Source of the DNA: Pseudoxanthomonas helianthi
Lineage (GTDB): Bacteria; Pseudomonadota; Gammaproteobacteria; Xanthomonadales; Xanthomonadaceae
NCBI RefSeq assembly: GCF_017939625.1
Contig: NZ_JAGKTC010000001.1
Coordinates: forward strand, 962,519 to 1,026,518
Length of the DNA stretch: 64,000 nt
Reading direction: 5' to 3'
In this document: positions 29,599 through 38,860 of the stretch, piece by piece
Layout: every line of letters begins with the position of its first letter
Position numbering within the stretch: the first letter of the stretch is position 1
Notes under the pieces: model-generated
What the model was told of the DNA's origin: nothing
What the model saw: only the letters and a program-made list of their open reading frames with translations
The model's database searches: none
Translations under genes and position numbers: made by a program

Positions 29599-30879
29599 TC
29601 AGGGTCCTGCTGCGTCCTGCTTCGCGCAGGGCGCCGGACTGACGCCTTCGTGCAGGGCGACGCCAAGCAGCAATCCGACGAACACCGCGTACGCACTTGC
29701 GGTCGCCGCGTGGGCGAAAATCGACTGCGACAAGCCGGAGCCCAAGTAAACGCCGACCAGCGCCACCCCGGCCCAGGACGCCTGCGCCGAAGCGCCCGGC
29801 ACGCCCGTGGTCCGCCGGATGATGCGGATGAAGCAAGCCAGCGGCAGGCCATACAGCGCGATGATCCCGGCCAGTCCGGGCAAGCCCATCGTCGCCGCCC
29901 ATTCCGCGAAATCGTTATGGGCGTGCGTCAGTACGCACATGCCCATCGGCGACGGCGTCCGGCAGCCAGGAAGTTCGCGCACCAGGGAGCCGAAGTTTTC
30001 GATGCCCACGCCCGACCACGGATGCGCGAGGAAGCCTTGCCAGGCCAGGCCCAACAGCTCCAGACGCGCGCCGATCGGCGAATCCGGATCGCCGTGGGCG
30101 AAGCGGACGAGGTTCGGCTCGATCTGTTCCAGCCGCAGCGGCGCGTGCAATCCAAGCCATCCGACCAATGCCAGCATGGCGGCCGCACCCGGCAGCGCCA
30201 GGGCCAGCCAGCGGACACGACGACGGCTGTCCCCATGTCGCATCCACGCCAGCAGGCCCAAGGCCGCCCAGACCAGCAGGGCCCCACGGCTGCCCGACCA
30301 GATGATGGCCAGCCCGCCCACCAGCCACGCGACCAGTTGGGGCCATGTGCGCAGGCCTGGCGTATGGGGTCCCGCGAACAGCGCAATGGCCAGCAGGCCG
30401 GACACCAGATTGGCGAACACGATGGGGTTGCCGCCGCCGCCCGCGCGCAGTTCGCCGGCATGGATTTGCCATCCCGCGACACCCACCGCGACCAACAGGC
30501 CAAGCATCGCGCCGTACCACACGGCGACGCGCGGCAAGCGCATGCCGTGGGCCAGCCAGGCGCACCATGGAATCAGCAACAGGCGCGCGACATGGTCGAG
30601 TGAATCCGCCTCCCGGCCATGCAGCGCGGCGGAAATCGCGGCCAGGGCGATGATCGCCAGCGCCAACAGCAGCGTCCCGGTCACACATGGCGGCACCGCG
30701 ACGGACTGGCCGCGCGGCGTCGAAGCCTGCGCGACACCCTGCGCGATCGTGGCGAGCAACAGGCCAACAGCGAACGGATACAGACCTCCGTCGAACACGA
30801 GCAAGCCGCCGGCCGCGACGCTCGCGAACTTCAACCCGACCTGCGCCGTCCTGAGGGCGCTTGACGCACGATCCATCAT
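29599..30879 (-). CDS. O-antigen ligase family (WaaL/Wzy_C) membrane protein
   Basis: A 426-residue polytopic protein. The Wzy_C core is visible: an IWSGSRGALLVWAALGLLAW helix with the SGSRGA motif, followed by a large periplasmic loop with FLAHPWSGVGIENFGSLVRE and THAHNDFAEWAATMGLPG (the HNDF-like His). These residues mark WaaL ligases and related polymerases. It would attach O-chain or a related glycan to lipid A-core. It is 49 bp from the rsmB stop and followed by the GT39 gene. Confidence 0.85.
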   Translation of the reverse strand: MMDRASSALRTAQVGLKFASVAAGGLLVFDGGLYPFAVGLLLATIAQGVAQASTPRGQSVAVPPCVTGTLLLALAIIALAAISAALHGREADSLDHVARLLLIPWCAWLAHGMRLPRVAVWYGAMLGLLVAVGVAGWQIHAGELRAGGGGNPIVFANLVSGLLAIALFAGPHTPGLRTWPQLVAWLVGGLAIIWSGSRGALLVWAALGLLAWMRHGDSRRRVRWLALALPGAAAMLALVGWLGLHAPLRLEQIEPNLVRFAHGDPDSPIGARLELLGLAWQGFLAHPWSGVGIENFGSLVRELPGCRTPSPMGMCVLTHAHNDFAEWAATMGLPGLAGIIALYGLPLACFIRIIRRTTGVPGASAQASWAGVALVGVYLGSGLSQSIFAHAATASAYAVFVGLLLGVALHEGVSPAPCAKQDAAGP

Positions 30880-30928
30880 TCGCCGAGTTTAACGGCGTGC
30901 GCGGCAATACCGCGTAAAAATGAGCCGA

Positions 30929-32221
30929 TCAGGCCCGCTTGCGCAACCGCGCGTAGAAGAATCCGTCGCGCCCGCCTTCGCCAGGCAAGCATTGGCGACC
31001 GGGACCGCACGCATGGCCATAGCGTTTTTCCAGCGGCTCGGTCTGCGCATCGTCGGTGCGGGCGAGGAAGGCTTCGACCTGATGTTGGTTTTCGTCCTTC
31101 AGGATCGAACAGGTCGCATACAACAGCACGCCGCCGGGCTTCAGGGTGGCCCACAGCGCGTCGAGCAGCCGCGCCTGCAGCGCGACCAGCGCATCGATGT
31201 CGGCCGGGCGACGATGCAACAGCACGTCGGGCTGGCGGCGCACGATGCCGGTGGCCGAACACGGCGCGTCGAGCAGGATCGCGTCGAAGGGTTCGCCATC
31301 CCACCACGCTGCAGTGTCCGCTGCATCCGCCGCTTGCAAGCGCCCCTCGGCGCCGACCCGCTGCAGGGTTTCGGCCACGCGCTTCAGCCGGCGCGCATCG
31401 ACATCCAGGGCCAGCACGCGCAGGCTCGGGTCGCGTTCCAGCAGGTGCGCGGTCTTGCCGCCGGGGGCGGCACAGGCGTCGAGCACGCGGGCGCCGGTCG
31501 CCGGGGCCAGTGCATCGGCGACCAGTTGCGCCGACGCGTCCTGCACCGACACCTCGCCTTCGGCGAAACCGGGCAGGTCGGCGATGGCGAGCGGTTCGTC
31601 GACGCGGATCGCATCGGACAAGGCCCCATCTATGGAGAAGACGATGCCGGCTTCGCCCAGTTTCCGCACGTAGTCGTGGTGCGAAATCCGTTGCCGGTTC
31701 ACCCGCAACCACAACGGCGCGGGCTGCGCGCTGGCGGCGAAGATCGCCTCGGCATGCTGCGGCCAGTCGACCGCGATGCGTTCGCGCAACCAGGCCGGCC
31801 ATGCCGCGGACGGGTCGGCCGCCGGCACGCCTTCGCGCTGCACGCGCCGCAACAGCGCGTTGACCAGGCCGGCCTGGTGCGGACGACCAAGGACGCGCGC
31901 GGCCTCGACCGTAGCCGACAACGCGGCGTGCGCTGGCAGGCGCAATTCGTCGACCTGGGCGAAGCCGGCCAGCAACAGCGCGCGCAACTCGCCGTCCTTC
32001 GCACCCAGCGGCTTGGGCATCCAGGCGCGCAGCGCCGCGTCGTAGCGCGTACGCTGGCGCAGGGCGGCGAAGCAGATCGCTTCGACCAGCGCGCGATCGC
32101 GGGGGTCGCCGACCTTCGGCAAGGCAGCGGCAAGCTCGGCTTTCAGCGAACGCCCGCGCAGGACCGCGTCGACGGCTTTCGCGGCGATCACGCGGACGGC
32201 GACGCCGGCTTGGCTGTTCAT
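30929..32221 (-). CDS. rsmB: 16S rRNA (cytosine-967-C5) methyltransferase
   Basis: A 430-residue SAM-dependent enzyme. An N-terminal NusB-like RNA-binding domain (to about 140, with [20 protein letters not shown]) precedes the Rossmann domain: [17 protein letters not shown] for [23 protein letters not shown] with the first Cys, and [13 protein letters not shown] with the second. The double Cys is typical of RsmB and NOL1 methyltransferases. The ATG at 32221 ([20 protein letters not shown]) fits the family. Downstream it is close to the O-antigen ligase; upstream a repeat element separates it from fmt. Confidence 0.95.
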   Translation of the reverse strand: MNSQAGVAVRVIAAKAVDAVLRGRSLKAELAAALPKVGDPRDRALVEAICFAALRQRTRYDAALRAWMPKPLGAKDGELRALLLAGFAQVDELRLPAHAALSATVEAARVLGRPHQAGLVNALLRRVQREGVPAADPSAAWPAWLRERIAVDWPQHAEAIFAASAQPAPLWLRVNRQRISHHDYVRKLGEAGIVFSIDGALSDAIRVDEPLAIADLPGFAEGEVSVQDASAQLVADALAPATGARVLDACAAPGGKTAHLLERDPSLRVLALDVDARRLKRVAETLQRVGAEGRLQAADAADTAAWWDGEPFDAILLDAPCSATGIVRRQPDVLLHRRPADIDALVALQARLLDALWATLKPGGVLLYATCSILKDENQHQVEAFLARTDDAQTEPLEKRYGHACGPGRQCLPGEGGRDGFFYARLRKRA

Positions 32222-32238
32222 CGCGACACCCCCGCAGT

Positions 32239-32352
32239 CGTCATCCCAGCGCAAGCTGGGATCCATTTTGCCGTTGCCGTTGTTTTTTCCTCAATGCCGG
32301 GGCCAGGGCAAAAACAAAAGCCAAATGGATCCCGGCTTGCGCTGGGATGACG
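32239..32352. repeat. Inverted CGTCATCCC repeat pair (family D, copy 1)
   Basis: The left arm (32239-32268) begins CGTCATCCCAGCGCAAG and the right arm (32323-32352) ends CTGGGATGACG; 29 of 30 bases pair. It lies between fmt and rsmB, both minus strand. Copy 2 is at 49315-49417. Confidence 0.85.
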
Positions 32353-32377
32353 GGCAAGAGCGAAGGCACGCATCCGG

Positions 32378-33298
32378 CTACCCCGCAATCAGATCACGGC
32401 GCGCGTTGAGGTAATCGGCAGCGGAAACCGGCTTGCCGCCTTCGCGCTGCACGCGCAGCAAGCGCAGCGCGCCTTCCCCGCAAGCGATGTCGATGCCACG
32501 CTTGTCGGCGGCGATGATCCGGCCGTGTTCCGAAACGAATACCGAAGGCAGCGCCACGGCTTCATGGATGCGCAGGCGTTCGCCGGCAACCTGCGCCTCG
32601 GCCACCGGCCACGGATTGAACGCGCGCACCTTGCGCGCCAGCACCACGGCCGGCTGCGACCAGTCGAGTTTCGCCTCGGTCTTGTCCAGCTTGTGCGCGT
32701 AGGTCACGCCTTGTTCCGGCTGCCCTTGTGCGGGCGGGAGCCGGCCTTCGCGCAACAGGGCCAGACCTTCGGCCAGGGCTTCGGCGCCGAGCTCTGAAAG
32801 CCTGTCGTGTAACTGCCCGCCGGTTTCGGCGTCGCCGATGGGCGTGCGTCGCTGCAGCAGCACCGGGCCGGTATCCAGGCCGGCTTCCATCTGCATCAGG
32901 TCGACGCCGGTTTCCGCATCGCCGGCCTCGATTGCGCGCTGGATTGGCGCCGCGCCGCGCCAGCGCGGCAGCAGCGAGGCGTGGACGTTCCAGCAACCGT
33001 GCCGAGGAATCTTCAGCACCTTGCGCGGTAGGATCAGGCCGTAGGCGACGACGACCATCAGGTCCGGCGCGAGTTCGCGCAACTGCGCCTGCGCGGCTTC
33101 GTCGCGCAGCGTTTCCGGCTGCAACACCGAAATGCCGAGTTCCTGCGCCGCCAGCTTGACCGGCGAAGCCTGCAATCCGCGGCCGCGACCGGCCGGCCGG
33201 TCGGGCTGCGTGTAGACGGCAATGACCTCACCGCCCTGCGCGGCCGCGCGCAGGCAGGGAACGGCGAATTCGGGAGTGCCGGCGAAAACGATCTTCAT
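32378..33298 (-). CDS. fmt: Methionyl-tRNA formyltransferase
   Basis: A 306-residue enzyme that formylates initiator Met-tRNA with 10-formyl-THF. The N-terminal formyltransferase domain shows [19 protein letters not shown], the catalytic [12 protein letters not shown] (Asn104, His106) and Asp142 in MEAGLDTGP, all at the same spacing as E. coli. The C-terminal OB-like domain (from about 200, [14 protein letters not shown]) binds tRNA. It follows def with a 31-bp gap on the minus strand, the usual def-fmt pair. A repeat separates it from rsmB. Confidence 0.97.
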   Translation of the reverse strand: MKIVFAGTPEFAVPCLRAAAQGGEVIAVYTQPDRPAGRGRGLQASPVKLAAQELGISVLQPETLRDEAAQAQLRELAPDLMVVVAYGLILPRKVLKIPRHGCWNVHASLLPRWRGAAPIQRAIEAGDAETGVDLMQMEAGLDTGPVLLQRRTPIGDAETGGQLHDRLSELGAEALAEGLALLREGRLPPAQGQPEQGVTYAHKLDKTEAKLDWSQPAVVLARKVRAFNPWPVAEAQVAGERLRIHEAVALPSVFVSEHGRIIAADKRGIDIACGEGALRLLRVQREGGKPVSAADYLNARRDLIAG

Positions 33299-33329
33299 GC
33301 GATAAAGCGGGCGGCGCCAGGCGCCGCGA

Positions 33330-33851
33330 TCAGGCCGCGTCGGACGCGTGCTTGCGCTGCTTGGCCAGCTTCTTGCGCACCATCTCGCGCTTCAGCGGCG
33401 ACAGGTAATCGACGAACAGCTTGCCCAGCAGGTGGTCCATTTCGTGCTGGATGCAGATCGCCAACAGGCCGTCGGCATGCAATTCCTGCGCCTTGCCCTC
33501 GCGGTCGAGGTAGCGCACGGTGATCTCGTTGGCGCGGGTCACGTCGGCGAAGATCCCCGGCACCGAAAGGCAGCCTTCCTGGTAGACGGTCTCACCGGCC
33601 GTTTCGACGATCTCCGGGTTGATGAACACCATTGGCCCGTCCTTTTCCTCGCTGACGTCTATGACCATGAACCGCTGGTGCACGTCGACCTGGCTCGCGG
33701 CCAGGCCGATGCCGGGGGCTTCGTACATGGTCTCGAACATATCGTCGAGCAGGCGCTGGAAGCCCGGCTCGGCGATGCGGGCGGCGTCCACCGGCGCGGC
33801 GACGGTGCGCAGCCGGGGGTCGGGGAATTCGAGGATCGGAAGCAGGGCCAT
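33330..33851 (-). CDS. def: Peptide deformylase
   Basis: A 173-residue metalloenzyme that removes the N-formyl group of nascent proteins. All three motifs are present: GIGLAASQ (motif 1), EGCLSVPG (Cys94, motif 2) and HEMDH (136-140, motif 3); Cys and the two His bind the metal. It starts [20 protein letters not shown] at 33851, matching the family; an earlier in-frame start at 33890 has no support. It is divergent from the LysM gene and leads the def-fmt unit. Confidence 0.97.
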   Translation of the reverse strand: MALLPILEFPDPRLRTVAAPVDAARIAEPGFQRLLDDMFETMYEAPGIGLAASQVDVHQRFMVIDVSEEKDGPMVFINPEIVETAGETVYQEGCLSVPGIFADVTRANEITVRYLDREGKAQELHADGLLAICIQHEMDHLLGKLFVDYLSPLKREMVRKKLAKQRKHASDAA

Positions 33852-33941
33852 GGCGTTCAGCAAGATGGGGGCGGCCGGCGAATCCGGCAAGCGCTCACGA
33901 ATTCTAACCCCGGCGCTTGCTTCATGCCGGGCTTTCTGGAC

Positions 33942-33947
33942 TATAGT
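33942..33947 (+). promoter_or_regulatory. Putative -10 box of the LysM gene
   Basis: TATAGT lies 41 bp upstream of the ATG at 33988. A TTGCTT hexamer at 33917-33922 is 19 bp away, longer than the usual 17, so the -35 assignment is weak. Confidence 0.35.
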
Positions 33948-33987
33948 TCGGCACTAGCCTGTATCGGGGAATCAGGTGGATATCGCC

Positions 33988-35151
33988 ATGTTCAAACGTA
34001 TCGCTTCGACCCGCTTGCGCGTGGTCGCGGCCGCGGCTGCGCTGACCGTCGCCGCCTTCGCCACCGCCGCCGAGTTCAACGGCAGCCATCCCGACAGCTA
34101 CGTCGTGCGCAAGGGCGACACCTTGTGGGACATCTCGGCGAAGTTCCTGAAGAAGCCGTGGCTGTGGCCGGAAATCTGGCAGGCCAACCCGCAGATCAAG
34201 AACCCGCACCTGATCTATCCCGGCGACGTGATCAGCCTGGCCTACCTGAACCGCGTCGCGGTGCAGCCCGGCCCGCGCGACGAAGCCCCGGTCAACGCGA
34301 TCAACCTCAGCGACATCGAGCCCTTCCTCAAGGACCTCAGCATCGCCGACAGCTATGAGGGCCTGCCCTACGTGGTGTCGATCGAGGAAGACCACCTGCG
34401 CGGCAGCGCCGGCCGGCTGGTCTACGTGCGCAATCTGGCCGGCGCCCAGCCGGGCCAGCGCTACAGCGTGGTGCGTCCGTCGCTGCGCTATACCCAGACC
34501 CGACTGGCTTCCAACGCCAAGTACCTCGGCTACACCGAGGACCTCGACTGGCGCGGCAAGCGCCTGAAGGGCGACACGGTCGACTGGGATCGCCAGTGGA
34601 CCTCCGCCGCGCTGATGGAAGGCCCGATGGAACTGCTCGGCTACGAGCTGTCCAAGGTCAGCACCGGCACCGTGACCCGCACCGGCGGCGACGTGACCTC
34701 GGTGCTGCTGGACGACGAATACCGCGATGTCCGCCCCGGCGACCGCCTGGTCCCGGTGCAGGCCCAGCCCTACGACCTGCAGTTCTTCCCGCATGCGCCG
34801 CGCTCGCAGCCGCCGGTGGGCAAGCTGCAGATCGCCGCGGTCGCCGACGGCATGCTGTACGGCGGCAACCACGACGTGGTGGCCATTTCCGGCGGCAGCC
34901 GCGAAGGCATCGACAACGGCACCGTGTTCTCGGTGTGGCGCAACGGCAGCCTTGCGGTCGACCGGGTCAAGCACGGCGACTTCCACGACGACGTGATCGG
35001 CCGCGGCGGCCGGGTGCAGCTGCCGGATGAGTACGCGTCGCACGTGATGGTGTTCCGCACCTTCGAGAAGGTCAGCTACGCGCTGGTGATGGAAGGTTCG
35101 CGGCCGACCCGCGTCGGTTACACGCTGAAGCATCCGGACGCGGTCGAATAG
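33988..35151 (+). CDS. Exported LysM-domain protein
   Basis: A 387-residue protein with a signal peptide (MFKRIASTRLRVVAAAAALT, cleavage near AFATAAEF). Right after it is a LysM domain, YVVRKGDTLWDISAKFLKKP, which binds peptidoglycan, then a long region without a familiar domain (SNAKYLGYTEDLDWRGKRLK, FSVWRNGSLAV). It matches the LysM protein always found divergent from def in xanthomonads and related gammaproteobacteria, with unknown function. An AGGTGGA element 8 nt upstream decides the ATG at 33988. A terminator at 35175 closes it. Confidence 0.87.
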   Translation: MFKRIASTRLRVVAAAAALTVAAFATAAEFNGSHPDSYVVRKGDTLWDISAKFLKKPWLWPEIWQANPQIKNPHLIYPGDVISLAYLNRVAVQPGPRDEAPVNAINLSDIEPFLKDLSIADSYEGLPYVVSIEEDHLRGSAGRLVYVRNLAGAQPGQRYSVVRPSLRYTQTRLASNAKYLGYTEDLDWRGKRLKGDTVDWDRQWTSAALMEGPMELLGYELSKVSTGTVTRTGGDVTSVLLDDEYRDVRPGDRLVPVQAQPYDLQFFPHAPRSQPPVGKLQIAAVADGMLYGGNHDVVAISGGSREGIDNGTVFSVWRNGSLAVDRVKHGDFHDDVIGRGGRVQLPDEYASHVMVFRTFEKVSYALVMEGSRPTRVGYTLKHPDAVE

Positions 35152-35174
35152 GAATTTCCCTACCTTCGAACGAG

Positions 35175-35200
35175 ACGGCGCCCGAGGGCGCCGTTTTCGT
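35175..35200 (+). terminator. Intrinsic terminator after the LysM gene
   Basis: ACGGCGCCC and GGGCGCCGT pair perfectly around GA, followed by TTTCGTTT. It ends 21 bp before the dprA ATG. Confidence 0.8.
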
Positions 35201-35220
35201 TTGCGGCCTACGCTGGCCCG

Positions 35221-36447
35221 ATGCTCGATGACACTCCCGAAGACCGTGCCGCCCTGCTCGCGCTGGTGCTGGCCGGCGGCGCGATGGTGGCGCGTCGTGC
35301 GCTGCTCGACGTCCACCACGCAAGCCCGGCGGCCGCGCTGGCTGCGGGCCGCACCGCCTGGCGCGCCGCCGGCCTCAACGACGAACAGGTCGATCGCCTG
35401 CGCCAGCCGGACGCAGCCCTGTACGAATGTGGCCTGGCCTGGCTGCAGCTGCCCAACCATCACCTGATCGGCTGGCACCATCCCGACTACCCGCCGCTGT
35501 TGCGACGCCTGTCCAGTCCGCCGCTGGCCCTGTTCGTCGACGGCGATCCGGCCCTGCTGTGGCACCCGACCGTGGCCGTGGTCGGCAGCCGCGCGCCCAG
35601 CGCGGGCGGGCGCGACAACGCCCATGCCTTCGCCCGTGCGCTGGCCGCGGCCGGGGTCGCCATTGCCAGCGGCCTGGCCTCTGGCGTCGATGCCGCCGCG
35701 CATGAGGCGGCGCTGGCGGTGCGGGATGGCCTGACCATCGCCGTGCTCGGCACCGGGCCCGACCTGGCCTACCCGCCGCACCACGCCGGCTTGCGCGACC
35801 GCATCGCCGCGCGTGGTGCGGTGGTCAGCGAACACCCGCCGGGCACGGCGGCCAAACCCGCGCATTTCCCCAGCCGCAACCGGATCCTCGCCGGACTGGC
35901 GCTGGGTACGTTGGTGATCGAGGCGGCCGAGCGCTCCGGTGCGCTGATCACCGCCCGCCAAGCCGCCGACGCCGGACGCGAGGTGTTCGCCGTGCCCGGC
36001 TCGATCCACAACCCGCTGGCCCGCGGCTGCCACCGGCTGATCCGCGACGGTGCCGGTCTGGTCGAATCCGCCGAAGAAGTGCTCGCCGGTATCGGTCCCC
36101 TGGCCGACGATCTGGCCAGCGAACTGCGCGCCCGGCTGGCCGTGGAACCCGCAGGGGCGGGTCCTGCCCGCGACGGATCTGGCGCAAAGGCATCGCGGGC
36201 AGGGCCCGCTCCTGCGGGCTTCGACCCCGCTTCCGGCCGGGATCCCGACTACCAGCGCTTGTGGCTGGCCCTGGGCCACGACCCAACCGGTATGGATTTG
36301 CTCGCCGAACGCACCGGATTGACGGCGGCCGAACTGTCCTCCATGCTGCTGGTCATGGAACTGGAGGGCAGGGTCGCGGTCGAACACGGCCGTTACGCCC
36401 GCAAGGCCGGTTCCTTCCATCGCCACGGCGTCGTCGACGCAGGCTGA
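35221..36447 (+). CDS. dprA: DNA processing protein DprA, with an in-frame REP insertion
   Basis: A 408-residue protein that loads RecA on incoming single-stranded DNA during transformation. The Rossmann (SMF) domain has [42 protein letters not shown] and [20 protein letters not shown] in order (residues about 115-225), and the C-terminal winged helix starts near 345 ([20 protein letters not shown]). Between them, residues about 310-333 ([20 protein letters not shown]) are encoded by a palindromic repeat pair. No frame is broken, so the gene is probably functional. It is followed by smg after 5 bp. Confidence 0.94.
   Translation: MLDDTPEDRAALLALVLAGGAMVARRALLDVHHASPAAALAAGRTAWRAAGLNDEQVDRLRQPDAALYECGLAWLQLPNHHLIGWHHPDYPPLLRRLSSPPLALFVDGDPALLWHPTVAVVGSRAPSAGGRDNAHAFARALAAAGVAIASGLASGVDAAAHEAALAVRDGLTIAVLGTGPDLAYPPHHAGLRDRIAARGAVVSEHPPGTAAKPAHFPSRNRILAGLALGTLVIEAAERSGALITARQAADAGREVFAVPGSIHNPLARGCHRLIRDGAGLVESAEEVLAGIGPLADDLASELRARLAVEPAGAGPARDGSGAKASRAGPAPAGFDPASGRDPDYQRLWLALGHDPTGMDLLAERTGLTAAELSSMLLVMELEGRVAVEHGRYARKAGSFHRHGVVDAG
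36148..36218. repeat. REP-like inverted pair inside dprA
   Basis: The left arm (36148-36173) starts CCCGCAGGGGCGGG and the right arm (36193-36218) ends CTCCTGCGGG; 24 of 26 bases pair across a 19-bp centre. The 71-bp element keeps the reading frame. Confidence 0.85.
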
Positions 36448-36452
36448 GGACA

Positions 36453-36944
36453 ATGAAAGAAAGCATCCTGGACGTCCTGCTGTACCTGTTCGAACACTAT
36501 TTCGTCGAAGAAAGCGCCGACCCCATCGCCGACCGCGATTCCCTGCAGAACGGCCCGCTGTTCAACGAACTGACCCAGGCCGGCTTCAGCTCCACCGAGA
36601 TCAACAAAGCCTTCGACTGGCTGGACGCGCTGGCCGAACAGCGCCCCGCCACCGCCACGCCGCGCGTCGGCGGTCCCACCCGCGTCTACCACGGCGCCGA
36701 GCTGGACAAGCTGGACGTGGAATGCCGCGGCTTCCTGCTGTTTCTCGAGCAGCACGGCATCCTCGACGCCGACCAGCGCGAACTGGTGCTGGACCGCGCG
36801 ATGGCGCTGGACCATGACGAACTCGACCTGGACGACCTGAAGTGGGTCGTGCTGATGGTGCTGTTCAACCAGCCCGGCAGCGAGGCGGCGTATGCGTGGA
36901 TGGAAACGCAGATGCTGACCGAGGAACCGGAATCGGTGCACTGA
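36453..36944 (+). CDS. smg: Smg protein (DUF494)
   Basis: A 163-residue protein starting [17 protein letters not shown], the exact opening of DUF494/Smg, with the conserved [20 protein letters not shown] block near 125-145. It is an alpha-helical cytoplasmic protein of unknown function that is almost always encoded between dprA and topA. Only 5 bp separate it from dprA. Here the topA neighbour is displaced by four GYF-domain genes. Confidence 0.95.
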   Translation: MKESILDVLLYLFEHYFVEESADPIADRDSLQNGPLFNELTQAGFSSTEINKAFDWLDALAEQRPATATPRVGGPTRVYHGAELDKLDVECRGFLLFLEQHGILDADQRELVLDRAMALDHDELDLDDLKWVVLMVLFNQPGSEAAYAWMETQMLTEEPESVH

Positions 36945-37051
36945 CCGGTCCGGAAGACCCCGTTTTTCCCTGAAACCGGCCCCGAAGCCGGGCCGCTCCC
37001 ATGAAGCGTCCGTCTGTTGAATAATGGCGGCGGGGAAAACGGGGAACCCAC

Positions 37052-37762
37052 ATGAGCGACTGGTACTACCACGCGCCCGGCGAAGGCCGGGTCGGGCCGC
37101 TGGCCGTCGAAACGCTGCGCGAGCACTTCGCCTCCGGCCGCATCGGCCGCGACACGCTGGTCTGGCGCGAAGGCCTGGGCGAATGGCAACCGCTGGAGCG
37201 GCTGTCCGCCGAGCTGGGCATTGCGCCCGCCGAGCTCTACGCGCCGACGCCCGCCGCTCCACCACCGCTGCCGCCCGTGGCCATGTCGACGGTCCCGCGC
37301 GTACCGGGCGCTGCAGTCAGCGCGCCGCCGAAGTCCGGCATGTCCGGCTGCCTGATCGCACTGATCGTGGTCGCGGTGCTGGCGGTGCCGGTCATCGGGA
37401 TCCTCGCCGCCATCGCCGTTCCCGCCTACAACGACTACACCCTGCGGGCGAAAGTCGCCGCGGGCGCGATGTCGGCGGAACCGTTGAAGCTGGCCATCGC
37501 GGGATTCCATAGCCAGCGGCAGGCCTGCCCGGACAACGACAGCCCGGGGTTCAAGGCCGCCGAGGCCTATGCCGGCCCGCAGGTCGCCTCGATCACCGTG
37601 GGCACCTTCGAAAACGAACGTTGCGGCATCGAAATGCGCCTGCGCGGCACCGGCAGCGACAAGATCGACGGCAAGGCGCTGTGGTGGGAATACGACGGCA
37701 ATGCCTGGCAATGCAGTTCGGAAATCGACAACCGCTACTTGCCGCAACCCTGCCGCGAATGA
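37052..37762 (+). CDS. GYF_2-domain protein fused to a pilin-like segment
   Basis: A 236-residue protein. Residues 1-60 are a GYF_2 (DUF4339) domain (DWYYHAPGEGRVGPLAVETL, then DTLVWREGLGEWQPLERL). A Pro-rich linker (about 65-95) leads to LIALIVVAVLAVPVIGILAA followed by IAVPAYNDYTLRAKV. That stretch is nearly the N-terminal helix of a type IV pilin, and the rest (to CSSEIDNRYLPQPCRE) reads like a pilin head with Cys pairs. The prepilin peptidase site GFTLIE is absent, so it is not processed as a normal pilin; it may be a single-span membrane protein with its GYF domain in the cytoplasm. Confidence 0.8.
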   Translation: MSDWYYHAPGEGRVGPLAVETLREHFASGRIGRDTLVWREGLGEWQPLERLSAELGIAPAELYAPTPAAPPPLPPVAMSTVPRVPGAAVSAPPKSGMSGCLIALIVVAVLAVPVIGILAAIAVPAYNDYTLRAKVAAGAMSAEPLKLAIAGFHSQRQACPDNDSPGFKAAEAYAGPQVASITVGTFENERCGIEMRLRGTGSDKIDGKALWWEYDGNAWQCSSEIDNRYLPQPCRE

Positions 37763-37800
37763 GCGGCGTCGCAACGCTTCGGCCCAACTGAGGGAAACGG

Positions 37801-38835
37801 ATGTCCATCTGGCATTACACCGGCGCGGACCGGCAGCCCCTGGGGCCGCTGTCCACCGACGAACTGAAGGAACGGCTGCGCACCGGCGAAATCGGCTTCG
37901 ACACCCTGGTCTGGCGCGAGGGCATGCTGGCATGGCGTCCGTTGGGCGAACTGGCCGAGCCGTTGCGCCTGCATGAAATCGTCGCGCCACAGGCAGAAAT
38001 CGCGCCGCCCGCGACGACGCTGAGCCTGGAGCCGATCCGGCCGGGCCCGCCGTCTCCACCTCCGTTCGAGCCCGAGCCGCCCGAGGCTGCGCCGGAACCT
38101 CCGCTCACCGGTCGCGCGGTGTTCGCATTGGGCACCGATCCCGCGGAGACTCCGCTGCCGCCTGCGTGGCGCGAATCCGCCGTCCCGTCCGGCGCCGACG
38201 GGGGCTCGACGCCGAATCCCTATGCGCCTTCCCAAGCGTCGTTGCGAGCGCGGCAGGTACGCGACGACCACGACGTGGTCTACGCCGGCTTCTGGAAACG
38301 GGTGGCCGCGCAGTTGATCGATGGCGTGATCCTCGCCGTGATCGGCAGCCTGGGCGGCGAAATGTTCGGCACCCTGCTCAGCGACATGATCGGCGGCGGC
38401 AAAACGGGCGAGGCCCTGTTGCCGGTGGTGTTCACGCTGGTCCTGTATCTGCTGTATTTCGCCTGGTTCCAGTCCAATTTCATGCTGGCCACGCCGGGCA
38501 AGATGGCCGTGGGCATCAAGGTGGTGCGCGGCGACGGCGAACCCTCCAGCTTCCTGCGCAACGTGGCGCGCTACTTCGCGCAGATCCCCGGTTCGCTGCT
38601 GCTGGGTGCCGGCTACCTGATGGCCGCCTTCACCCAGCGCAAGCAGGCGATGCACGACTTCTTCTGCGATACGGTAGTAGTCGACCGCTATGCCTACACG
38701 CGGCAATCGGCCATGCAACGGCACGAGCTGGGCACGGTGACGGTGGTGGTGCTGGGGATTTACGGCGCGATGCTGGCGTTGTTCGCCATCGGCGTCTTGT
38801 TCCTGGGCTTCAGCCTTGCCATGCTGCGGCACTGA
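37801..38835 (+). CDS. GYF_2-RDD membrane protein 1
   Basis: A 344-residue protein. The N-terminal GYF_2 domain (SIWHYTGADRQPLGPLSTDE, DTLVWREGMLAWRPLG) is followed by a long Pro-rich linker (about 65-150) and an RDD domain (VYAGFWKRVAAQLIDGVILA, TPGKMAVGIKVV, RKQAMHDFFCDTVVVD), ending in one more helix. RDD proteins are membrane proteins of unknown function, some with sodium/proton exchange activity. It is the first of three tandem paralogues with the same layout. It starts at ATG 37801, 38 bp after the pilin-like gene. Confidence 0.85.
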   Translation: MSIWHYTGADRQPLGPLSTDELKERLRTGEIGFDTLVWREGMLAWRPLGELAEPLRLHEIVAPQAEIAPPATTLSLEPIRPGPPSPPPFEPEPPEAAPEPPLTGRAVFALGTDPAETPLPPAWRESAVPSGADGGSTPNPYAPSQASLRARQVRDDHDVVYAGFWKRVAAQLIDGVILAVIGSLGGEMFGTLLSDMIGGGKTGEALLPVVFTLVLYLLYFAWFQSNFMLATPGKMAVGIKVVRGDGEPSSFLRNVARYFAQIPGSLLLGAGYLMAAFTQRKQAMHDFFCDTVVVDRYAYTRQSAMQRHELGTVTVVVLGIYGAMLALFAIGVLFLGFSLAMLRH

Positions 38836-38860
38836 ACCGATCGCCCGCGAAGGAACGCCG

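Noticed and set aside
33922-36453. An 843-codon minus-strand frame over lysM and dprA
   Set aside because: Antisense to two well-supported genes; its repeats and Gln/His/Arg composition reflect GC-skewed codons.
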